Both the position numbers and the translations under genes were made by a program. From positions 124,001 through 188,000 of the forward strand of contig NZ_JAQIBC010000002.1 in assembly GCF_030347995.1 (NCBI RefSeq): a DNA stretch of 64,000 nucleotides, read 5' to 3'. Below are positions 50,058-56,931 of the stretch, one piece after another. Source of the stretch: Sulfurovum xiamenensis. Lineage in GTDB: Bacteria; Campylobacterota; Campylobacteria; Campylobacterales; Sulfurovaceae. Under the pieces are notes generated by a model. The model was given only the letters and a program-made list of their open reading frames with translations. It ran no database searches and was not told the DNA's origin. Numbering within the stretch: the first letter of the stretch is position 1; every line of letters begins with the position of its first letter.

Positions 50058-51077
50058 TTAGTTAAAATCAGGTTTAGGCGTTGTAGCAGTACTTTCCGGA
50101 AGCTGTGGATAAACAATCTCCGGTTTTTCACCTTTTAACGCTTTGAGGAATGTCACGATCTTTGCTGTATCTTCATCAGAAATATTTTTTCCAAGCTGTG
50201 TACGTCCCATCTCTTGAACCGCTTCAGCAAGGCTCCAGATCTGACCATTATGGAAATATGGTGCTGTCTCCGTCACATTTCTAAGTGTTGGTACTTTTAC
50301 CATACCCTTCTTATCACCTTTGAAGTCACCTACATCTGCAAATTTATATGGTTTGATCATTGGGAATGGCATCATGGTTCCACCAAGTGCTACACCGTTA
50401 TGGCATGATGCACATCCTTGATCCATAAATACTTGTAGCCCCTCTTTTTCAGCATCGTTCAATGCATCATCTTTACCATTGAGGAAGTCATCGTATCTTG
50501 ATGGTGTGACCAATGTTCTCTCAAAGATACCGATCGTTGATGTGATCGTTGGGAAATCAACTTTTACATCGTTTCCATATGCTTTTTTAAACTCTTCCAC
50601 ATATGCTGGAATAGAATTGATTCTATCTACAACCAGTGAAGCCGGTGATGCCATCTCAGGTGCTGCCTGCATAGGGCCCTGTGCCTGATCTTCAAGGTGT
50701 GGACTTCTTCCATCCCAGAACTGAGATTTAAAGAAGACTGCATTGTAAACTGTTGGTGAATTCAGGTGGTGTGGATTTGCAACCCACATGTGACCTACAG
50801 CTGCCGGTGCTCCATCCGTTCCTCCAAGTCCAAGGTTGTGACAGGTATTACAGGAGATGATACCGCTTTTTGAAAGTCTTGGTTCAAAATAGAGTTTTTT
50901 ACCTAGTTCCACTCTCTCAGGTGTAATGGTTCCATTTGGATCCGTAAGTTTGGTAAGCTCATTTTTATCTATTGGGATCGGTTGAAGCCCCATTGATTTT
51001 GCTTTATCAGCCAATGAACCAGCAAATAATACGGATGATGCTACAAGTGAAGCAGCAATTATTTTAGTCATTTTCAT
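50058..51077 (-). CDS. Diheme cytochrome c peroxidase (CcpA/MauG family)
   Basis: 339 residues with a Sec signal peptide (VLFAGSLA). Two c-heme sites: CNTCH (76-80) and CASCH (222-226). Typical CCP text includes LGKKLYFEPRLS, SPTVYNAVFFKSQFWDGR and TLRNVTETAPYFHNG. It reduces H2O2 in the periplasm with electrons from cytochrome c. The promoter carries a Fur/PerR-like box. Confidence 0.94.
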   Translation of the reverse strand: MKMTKIIAASLVASSVLFAGSLADKAKSMGLQPIPIDKNELTKLTDPNGTITPERVELGKKLYFEPRLSKSGIISCNTCHNLGLGGTDGAPAAVGHMWVANPHHLNSPTVYNAVFFKSQFWDGRSPHLEDQAQGPMQAAPEMASPASLVVDRINSIPAYVEEFKKAYGNDVKVDFPTITSTIGIFERTLVTPSRYDDFLNGKDDALNDAEKEGLQVFMDQGCASCHNGVALGGTMMPFPMIKPYKFADVGDFKGDKKGMVKVPTLRNVTETAPYFHNGQIWSLAEAVQEMGRTQLGKNISDEDTAKIVTFLKALKGEKPEIVYPQLPESTATTPKPDFN

Positions 51078-51104
51078 ATAGTCTCCTTATAAATTTTATA
51101 AGTC

Positions 51105-51148
51105 ATTATATAGTTGTTATACTTACATGTAAATAATAAAAATTATCA
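51105..51148 (-). promoter_or_regulatory. Peroxidase promoter with Fur/PerR-like box
   Basis: On the minus strand TTTACA (51128-51133) and TATAAT (51105-51110) are 17 bp apart. Directly upstream is TGATAAT-T-TTTATTA (51134-51148), a 7-1-7 layout matching the Fur-family box (TGATAAT-N-ATTATCA) 7/7 and 5/7. An AAGGAGA ribosome site precedes the ATG. Peroxide or iron control is inferred. Confidence 0.55.
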
Positions 51149-51285
51149 TTTAATAAGTTTTTCTCTATTTTTATGAATTTTCCAAAATGATTTTAATTCT
51201 GTGCTCAAGATCCGGATTTACAAGTAGTGACAAGAGTTAAAAACTGGTATAATGTTTCTAACTTTGTATGCGTAAAGGCTAAGCT

Positions 51286-52242
51286 ATGAAACACTACAGA
51301 GGCACCCGCAAAAAACTTACCACCTATATCGATCAGTTTCTTTCCACAGGTGAAACCGTGGAAAATATCAGAGATATCTGGTATAAGTTCAAAGGGGACA
51401 TCGAACATCTCAAAAAAATGCCTGATGACAAGTGGGATATCTATGTCAACAGACTCATAGGCGAATATCTCTATGAACTCTTTTTGGATGGTGATGTGAC
51501 GATCTACAGTCGACTCAACCTTATCACTAAGGGACTCAGTAATGACAAACACACCTATAATACCCCCATCGTGCTTTTCACAGAAAAGCCGACGAGAAGT
51601 ACAGACATACTCTCCGAAGCACTGCAATGTGGTATCTATAGCAGTACCGGACAGATCCCATCTTTTGAGTCGGTGAATATTGCCCAATATCTTAACCGTA
51701 CGGCCAAATACAATAAAGCCTATCTTATAGCCATTACCGACTTCGACCCATCCGGTGAATCCATCTTTCACTCACTTGCGGTGAAGGTCAAGAATGACTT
51801 AGGGCTCATTAACCCAGATATCGAATTTAGTGCTATCCCTGTGCTTTTTGGCAGTGGATATGAAGATATCGTCTCTCATTATCCCACTTATACCCTCAGC
51901 ACCAATAAACAAAACAAACCCAACCAATCTTGGATAGAAAAGGGTCAGACACTTGGGGTTGAGCTCAATGTAGTAGAGAACAAAGCCGAACTCCTCGAAT
52001 CAGCCATTCTGAAATCCGTCGCCCCGGAAGTTGTGGAAGCGTTGAGCCGATATCGATGGAAAAAAGAAAAAGAAGAAGAGCTGTTGTCTACCGACAAGCA
52101 CTATAAGCAATTGCATGAGCAGTTAAGAAAGAGAGTAGAGGATATTAGAGAGGAGGTAGAGTCTATGGAAACGGTATTTGAAGCAAAATGGTCCACACCG
52201 ATCGATGTAGATGGGGTCAAGGATATGACGAAAGAGAAGTGA
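51286..52242 (+). CDS. Orphan Spo11/topoisomerase VI A-like protein (winged-helix + Toprim)
   Basis: 318 residues. The N-terminal part has VENIRDIWYKFKG (Y33), like the catalytic-Tyr region (RxxYY) of topoisomerase VI subunit A. A Toprim-like domain follows: acidic E100 in IVLFTEKP, the strand IYSSTGQIPS, and LIAITDFDPSGESIF (D152, D154), close to the DxDPxG of Spo11/TopVIA. A charged coiled coil ends it (about 265-310). No partner B subunit or Wadjet genes are nearby. Function unknown; a nuclease or topoisomerase-like role is inference. A TATAAT lies upstream at about 51251. Confidence 0.6.
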   Translation: MKHYRGTRKKLTTYIDQFLSTGETVENIRDIWYKFKGDIEHLKKMPDDKWDIYVNRLIGEYLYELFLDGDVTIYSRLNLITKGLSNDKHTYNTPIVLFTEKPTRSTDILSEALQCGIYSSTGQIPSFESVNIAQYLNRTAKYNKAYLIAITDFDPSGESIFHSLAVKVKNDLGLINPDIEFSAIPVLFGSGYEDIVSHYPTYTLSTNKQNKPNQSWIEKGQTLGVELNVVENKAELLESAILKSVAPEVVEALSRYRWKKEKEEELLSTDKHYKQLHEQLRKRVEDIREEVESMETVFEAKWSTPIDVDGVKDMTKEK

Positions 52243-52301
52243 AAATCCAAGAGGGGAGGGATTATCTTGACTTCTTTTTAACACCACATATGCATTGTTA
52301 G

Positions 52302-52805
52302 CTATTTTAAAGTTGGAAATGCAGCTGGATCTGTAAATGTCCAGTCTCGATCTTTGACTGGTGTATGACATGAGATACAGGACTTTCCTCCATCATTAAA
52401 TGGCTTTTGTGACAGACCAAGCCAACGTGCCCAACCCCATCCGTATGTCTTACTATATTTCTTTGAGTCTCTAAACATAAATTCGGCATGGACAAGTTCT
52501 CCCGGTCCAGTTGCTGCCTTCCAATTTTTAAGTTGTTTATCCTTCCAAACGATCTTACCCAATATGGCCCCATCAGGCCAAGGGTTAATTTTTCCTGTGC
52601 GTGCTGCTTCGACTGCAATTGAATTACCCAATATTACTCGACTTGTGTTGTTATCAGTACGGTGAGAAACAGCTATCGCAGACCACATCTGCCAACCGAC
52701 AGGATAGTCAATATTGTTTGATGGCTCTGGTGTATCCGCAAATGTATTGATAGTGGAAGAAAAGATCATCGCCAATGAAGTGACAAATAATTTAATAAGT
52801 TTCAT
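52302..52805 (-). CDS. Cytochrome P460 family protein
   Basis: 167 residues: Sec signal peptide (cleavage near TFA-DTPE), then a cytochrome P460 domain (NPWPDGAILGKIVWKD; HAEFMFRDSKK) with the heme-attachment site CISCH (143-147) near the C-terminus, followed by DRDWTFT. P460 hemes oxidise hydroxylamine or detoxify N-oxides, but members differ and the role here is open. A broken second copy lies at 54162-54510. The gene has its own promoter. Confidence 0.8.
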   Translation of the reverse strand: MKLIKLFVTSLAMIFSSTINTFADTPEPSNNIDYPVGWQMWSAIAVSHRTDNNTSRVILGNSIAVEAARTGKINPWPDGAILGKIVWKDKQLKNWKAATGPGELVHAEFMFRDSKKYSKTYGWGWARWLGLSQKPFNDGGKSCISCHTPVKDRDWTFTDPAAFPTLK

Positions 52806-52880
52806 TTTATATCCTTTTTTACAAGTAAATGGTGACTCACTTTATTTAGAGAAACATACTACTTTTATTAGAGCATGAAT

Positions 52881-52909
52881 AGTATACAAGAAATGTCTGG
52901 AAGTTTCAA
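52881..52909 (-). promoter_or_regulatory. Promoter of the P460 gene
   Basis: Minus strand TTGAAA (52904-52909), 17-bp spacer, TATACT (52881-52886). The downstream half of the spacer (ATTTCTTG) and the bases after the -10 are the same as in the promoter of the FmdE-like gene. The rest of 52806-53063 is AT-rich and shows nothing else. Confidence 0.6.
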
Positions 52910-53063
52910 TACATATAGTTATAAACTAATATATCGATACGCATATACTCTCTCCCATTGTCTCGATGGAGGACGAGTCACAAAACACTACTTTAACCTG
53001 TAGGTTATTTCTCTTCTCCAGCAATTTATGCTAAAATTCGCTTGATAAAATAGGATAAAATGA

Positions 53064-53459
53064 ATGGGTATTTTTGCTTTACAATCACTTGCCGGAGGTT
53101 TCTTAGATGAAGATCTAAAGCATTTCAATAAGGTTTTTGATGATTGGTGTGTGCAGTTTGAGAGCGTGGAAGATGCCCAGCTTATAGTTGATACCCTAAA
53201 AGATGGCGATAAGGTAAAGATCGTAGAGATTACACCGTTAAGCTATCCAAAATACTTCTTTCCCAAACTTCAGGGTATCATCCATGCCACACGTGAACAT
53301 GATGGAAAAATTATCTGTATCGTTGAACCGCAAATGGGTATGAGCTTCCGTATAGCTATTTGTGACATGAAGACCAAAAAGGTAAGAATGCTCCAGACCC
53401 GCTATAAAACGGCACAAAGTGTCGAAGGGGTATTTGCAAATCTCTCTTTTGAGTTATGA
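53064..53459 (+). CDS. Conserved hypothetical protein
   Basis: 131 residues, soluble, no motifs I recognise. It starts MGIFALQSLAGGFLDED with AGGA 8 bases upstream. A mixed alpha/beta composition with a Lys-rich strand region (KDGDKVKIVEITPL; HDGKIICIVEPQMGMSFRI). Single gene closed by a hairpin at 53519-53547. Confidence 0.65.
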   Translation: MGIFALQSLAGGFLDEDLKHFNKVFDDWCVQFESVEDAQLIVDTLKDGDKVKIVEITPLSYPKYFFPKLQGIIHATREHDGKIICIVEPQMGMSFRIAICDMKTKKVRMLQTRYKTAQSVEGVFANLSFEL

Positions 53460-53518
53460 GATTTTCTCCCATTTCCTAGGTGTATGGTCAAGAATAAAGA
53501 TCAGTATAGTATTAGCAG

Positions 53519-53547
53519 TACCTCTTTACTACTGGTGTAATGAGGTA
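53519..53547. terminator. Hairpin between convergent genes
   Basis: TACCTC-T-TTAC, 7-base loop, GTAA-T-GAGGTA: a 6 + 4 bp stem with one mismatch, placed between the end of the 131-residue gene and the end of guaD. No strong T-run, so it is a tentative bidirectional terminator. Confidence 0.45.
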
Positions 53548-53558
53548 ATGTGTTAGAG

Positions 53559-54017
53559 TCAGTAGATTTGCTTATCCTCTTTCTCATTCCATTGTTCAAA
53601 AATCTTTGCGCATGCCTCGTAATCGATCTGCTTGAGCACAACACCATTTTTTTCCCACTTTATCATCTCGTAAAAACGAGCATCGTCGAAGCCACCTTTG
53701 GCCGCATCCAGTTTGGTCGTACCATAATAGACAGTCTCTATATGTGCCCATAAGATAGCCCCGAGGCACATCGGGCAGGGTTGTGTAGTGACGTACAGGG
53801 TACATCCGGAAAGATCAAAAGTGTCGAGTAACTTCGAGGCTTCCCTAATGGCGGTCATTTCGGCATGGGCCGTCGGATCATTTGTCGCCAGCACACGGTT
53901 GTGGGCTTTAGCAAGGATCTTGTCGTCTTTGACAATGACGGCACCAAACGGTCCCCCTTCATTGGTATTCATCCCTTTTATCGCTTCGTTATAGGCTATC
54001 TGCATCCATTTATTCAT
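53559..54017 (-). CDS. Nucleoside/guanine deaminase
   Basis: 152 residues of the cytidine deaminase superfamily. Zinc site HAEMTAIREA and PCPMCLGAI, with the GuaD-type GGPFGAVIVKD and YEMIKW segments. Closest in pattern to Bacillus GuaD (guanine to xanthine); TadA is the main alternative, but the length and C-terminus favour GuaD. No operon partner. Confidence 0.85.
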   Translation of the reverse strand: MNKWMQIAYNEAIKGMNTNEGGPFGAVIVKDDKILAKAHNRVLATNDPTAHAEMTAIREASKLLDTFDLSGCTLYVTTQPCPMCLGAILWAHIETVYYGTTKLDAAKGGFDDARFYEMIKWEKNGVVLKQIDYEACAKIFEQWNEKEDKQIY

Positions 54018-54097
54018 GGTTTAAATTATAGCATGTTAATCAGAGATCTATACCTACAGAAACTGATTCGTTCTGTATCGGGAGATATGGAACGGGT

Positions 54098-54161
54098 TAA
54101 GAGATCTGTTCTACAAGATCATTATCTGTAGGATAGCCTGGAACTTCAAAACATCTTCATC
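54098..54161 (-). repeat. Duplicated 3' fragment of the 69-residue gene
   Basis: About 64 bp nearly identical (about 59 matches, one single-base gap) to 55411-55473, the 3' end of the small gene at 55410-55619. It contains that gene's last 20 codons, frameshifted. It is joined directly to the broken P460 copy at about 54161. Confidence 0.85.
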
Positions 54162-54510
54162 ATTTCTTTGAATCTCTAAACATAAACTCGGCATGAACAA
54201 ATTCTCCAGGAGCCGTTGCTGCCTTCCAATCTTGTAGTTGATCATCTTTCCAAACGATCTTCCCCAATATAGCCCCATCCGGCCAAGGATTGACATTTCC
54301 TTTACGCGCAGCTTCGACGGCAATTGAATTACCTAATATTTTTCTACTTGTGTTATTATCTGTACGGTGATAAACAGCTATCGGAGACCACTTCTGCCAT
54401 CCTACAGGATAATTTATATGGTTAGACGGCTCTGGAGTATCTGCAATCGCAGTGAAAACAGAAGATGAGAGCATAGCCAATCAAGTTAAAGATATTTTTG
54501 TAACTTTCAT
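54162..54510 (-). pseudogene. Cytochrome P460 pseudogene
   Basis: A second copy of the gene at 52302. From the ATG at 54510 it reads MKVTKISLT, then a TGA stop (54481-54483) where the intact copy has a TCA serine, then continues in frame through ADTPEPSN, YPVGWQKWSPIAV, NPWPDGAILGKIVWKD to FRDSKK. There the similarity stops, so the heme CxxCH is lost, and the sequence changes to the fragment at 54098-54161. It is dead as a cytochrome. Confidence 0.9.
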
Positions 54511-54627
54511 TTTAAATCCTTGTTTTTGCGTTTTTTGAACGTATCAATTGTATCTTAAATAAACTCTCCTCACAGTATCTATATAAAGTGTGAGTAATAT
54601 ATCAAACCTGTCGATTTAGAGTCGCCT

Positions 54628-55347
54628 CTAATCCTCGATTCCAGGCAGATCTGCCACTCCAGGCTCGACCTGGACTTGTAAGCAGACATTAGTAAGTGCG
54701 AAAAGAACGTACTGAGAGACCAGGGAGATCAAATCGACGAAGTCCTTTTCAGAGAGAATCTCCTTGGTATGGTTCCATAATTTCGGCGAGATAGACCGCT
54801 CTTTCACGAAGGCATCAGTCAGTTCGAGAAAGGCGCACTCCCTCTGAGCAGAGAACGCTGCATAGGAACCGTGTCGAATAGCGTCGAGTTCTGTATCGTT
54901 GATGCCAAATTCTCTCCCGACCTTAACATGGTGTTTCCAAACATACTCGCTGCGATAGAGAACAGCCATGCGAAGGATGACCAACTCCTGCTCACGGACC
55001 GACAGTCCCATATTCGCTTTTGACGTCACCCAATAGTCAAGAAACGGCTCCAAGGTGTCCGGGTTATGCATTAGAGTACCGAGGAGATTGTACGGGAAGC
55101 CTTCTCCCTGGAGGCCTTTCCCGGGAAGACGTGCCAAAATTTTTAAGCTTTCTGGGCTCAAATCCTTAGTGGGTAAGGGGGTGATGCGGGATTCTGATTC
55201 ATTAGGAAAAATCATCTTTGACTCCTTATTTGAACCGAAAGCGCTCTTTGGAAATCCAGTGGCCAAAATACCCACCACCACTCCAAAGAGCTTCACAACG
55301 ACTCGCCTCGTGAATCCTTCGGTACTTAGTGTTTTCTTGCTTTTCAT
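54628..55347 (-). CDS. Tat-exported carboxymuconolactone decarboxylase-fold protein
   Basis: 239 residues from MKSKKTLSTEGF, which gives a Tat signal (TRRVVVKLFGVV) ending near SAFG; a start 20 codons upstream is possible. The CMD core reads NMGLSVREQELVILRMAVLYRSEYVWKHHV. The AhpD-type CxxC is absent, so it is not a peroxidase of that kind. Base use is visibly richer in G+C than the neighbours. It sits between two copies of a duplicated fragment. Function unknown. Confidence 0.75.
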   Translation of the reverse strand: MKSKKTLSTEGFTRRVVVKLFGVVVGILATGFPKSAFGSNKESKMIFPNESESRITPLPTKDLSPESLKILARLPGKGLQGEGFPYNLLGTLMHNPDTLEPFLDYWVTSKANMGLSVREQELVILRMAVLYRSEYVWKHHVKVGREFGINDTELDAIRHGSYAAFSAQRECAFLELTDAFVKERSISPKLWNHTKEILSEKDFVDLISLVSQYVLFALTNVCLQVQVEPGVADLPGIED

Positions 55348-55409
55348 TATATTGCCTTTTGCATTAATACTTGCTACACTGTTTCTAAGTAGGGACTTAT
55401 TCCTCAATA

Positions 55410-55619
55410 CTAAGAGATCTGTTCTACTAAATCATTATCTGTAGGATATCCTGGAATTTCAAAACCATCTTCATCAAAAAAATGTTTTTTACCTGTATCC
55501 ATACTAATGCATACCAGAGCGTACTCTTCGTCCTCACGAATCTCTTTAATAATAAATCTTTTGCCCATCCGGGTCTTCCATCTCTGACCTTCTTTGAATT
55601 CTATAAACTGATATTCCAT
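55410..55619 (-). CDS. Small conserved hypothetical protein
   Basis: 69 residues, soluble, beta-rich: MEYQFIEFKEGQRWKTRMGKR at the start and ISMDTGKKHFFDEDGFEIPG near the end. Family not recognised. A piece of its 3' end is duplicated at 54098-54161 beside the P460 pseudogene. Possibly co-transcribed with the FmdE-like gene. Confidence 0.6.
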   Translation of the reverse strand: MEYQFIEFKEGQRWKTRMGKRFIIKEIREDEEYALVCISMDTGKKHFFDEDGFEIPGYPTDNDLVEQIS

Positions 55620-55623
55620 TGTT

Positions 55624-55803
55624 TTACTTACTTTGCCTTCCCATTTGAGAAAGTATCACTTCTTCATCGGTATAAAGTTCAATATAAAAAGCATCTTCTC
55701 TTATGTACCTACCATAATAACATCCCCATCCTTTAAGATCATAAAAGATTAAGTCTCTTTTCTCATTCGAACAGTTTCCGTGGGAATGAGGATAATTAGT
55801 TTG
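55624..55803 (-). pseudogene. Possible gene remnant in frame after the FmdE-like gene
   Basis: Directly after the TAA of the FmdE-like gene the same frame stays open for 59 codons before the next stop. It reads like protein (EKRDLIFYDLKGWG; GRYIREDAFYIELYTDEE) but has no ATG, GTG or TTG start apart from a late Met. It could be the 3' part of a lost gene, or chance. It fills the gap up to the 69-residue gene. Confidence 0.35.
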
Positions 55804-56679
55804 TTAATTTCTATCTAATACAGGTTTCTCACGGTACGGGTGATTCTTTAAACGTGTATCTGATCTTATAAATGGCTTCGAAATGCTTTTTGTATTATCC
55901 ACCCAGTCGTCCCAGTTAAAATCTTCAATGACTTTAGCTTGATAGCTTTCATGTAATGGATGACTCAGAATGTCGTTCACATGTGTCCACTGATAGAAAC
56001 GTAAGAGATCGACCTGGTAGGGAGTAGGATTCCCTTTTGCATTTTTCACTTCCTTCTTCAATGCAATGACATCCTGCATGTTCACTTTTGCTGTCCAATT
56101 GATCTTTTCGGGTAGTACGACGGGTTCACCTGGAATATTATTGATACCTTTCTTCCATGTTCCTAATACAGCAACCTTGGTGTCCGTACGATACAGTAGA
56201 ATAGCATGGTTATAATCTTTGTTCTTGAAGTAGCCAAGATTACCATATTGAAGTCGGGCACCGGTTAAGAAAGCAACAGCATCTGACCAGCAGGGCCCAG
56301 TTCCAGAAATACCCTTGAGGACACTTCTATCTATAATACCATCAGGGAAAAGGATCTCAAATGCGATTTTCATGATGTTCGCAGCATGGGTGGTTCCTTC
56401 GCAATCATGGCCATGCCACTTGATCATATCTTTTATCGTGACAGCATACGTGTATGGATAATACCTGCCTTGAGTTCCTTTTGTAGCAAGAATTTCAAAA
56501 ACAGGTGCATAAGGCTTTGCTACCATGGGCGCATACCATGTAGGGATATTATCAGGCTGTGTTACGCCGGTTTCTATGAATGTATTCACCCCTTGCTTAT
56601 AAGTAGGTTCCTGTGCAAGCAGGATATGATTAAATAACATTAAGATCAAGATTTGTGGGAAAAATAATCGTAGTTTCAT
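55804..56679 (-). CDS. Exported FmdE-like protein
   Basis: 291 residues with a Sec signal peptide (LILMLFNHILLAQ). FmdE-superfamily core: IKDMIKWHGHDCEGTTHAA (the HGHxC metal/ligand motif), GISGTGPCWSDAVAFLTG and GNLGYFKNKDY. FmdE proteins bind metals or one-carbon cofactors; exported versions are of unknown function. Its promoter closely resembles that of the P460 gene 3.4 kb away. Confidence 0.75.
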   Translation of the reverse strand: MKLRLFFPQILILMLFNHILLAQEPTYKQGVNTFIETGVTQPDNIPTWYAPMVAKPYAPVFEILATKGTQGRYYPYTYAVTIKDMIKWHGHDCEGTTHAANIMKIAFEILFPDGIIDRSVLKGISGTGPCWSDAVAFLTGARLQYGNLGYFKNKDYNHAILLYRTDTKVAVLGTWKKGINNIPGEPVVLPEKINWTAKVNMQDVIALKKEVKNAKGNPTPYQVDLLRFYQWTHVNDILSHPLHESYQAKVIEDFNWDDWVDNTKSISKPFIRSDTRLKNHPYREKPVLDRN

Positions 56680-56791
56680 GTAGAATCCTTTTTGTGTTCA
56701 TAAGAACGATGAGTGATATACTTTTATCACTGCCATGAAGGTTCAGGCATACAACCTTTTGCAAGCTCAACAAATTATTAGTAGTATTTAT

Positions 56792-56820
56792 AGTATACAA
56801 GAAATATATGTATATTTCAA
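56792..56820 (-). promoter_or_regulatory. Promoter of the FmdE-like gene
   Basis: Minus strand TTGAAA (56815-56820), 17-bp spacer, TATACT (56792-56797), with the same ATTTCTTG before the -10 as the P460 promoter. The rest of 56680-56931 holds only AT-rich sequence and the deaD 3' end. Confidence 0.6.
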
Positions 56821-56931
56821 GAAATAAGGTGATGAACTAATCTATGAATGTTTTAATATTTGGAGAAATAATGTTCTAATAGTTTTGAAAGTTTAAATTA
56901 TAAGGCAGGAGATAAGAAGAAGAGGGTAGTT

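Noticed and set aside
51205-51771. 188-codon open frame antisense to the Spo11-like gene
   Set aside because: It is a mirror of the plus-strand gene, which has a ribosome site, promoter and recognisable Toprim text; the antisense product has no family signature.
55055-55444. 129-codon plus-strand frame opposite the CMD-fold gene
   Set aside because: Antisense shadow of a GC-rich gene with a Tat signal and CMD core on the other strand.
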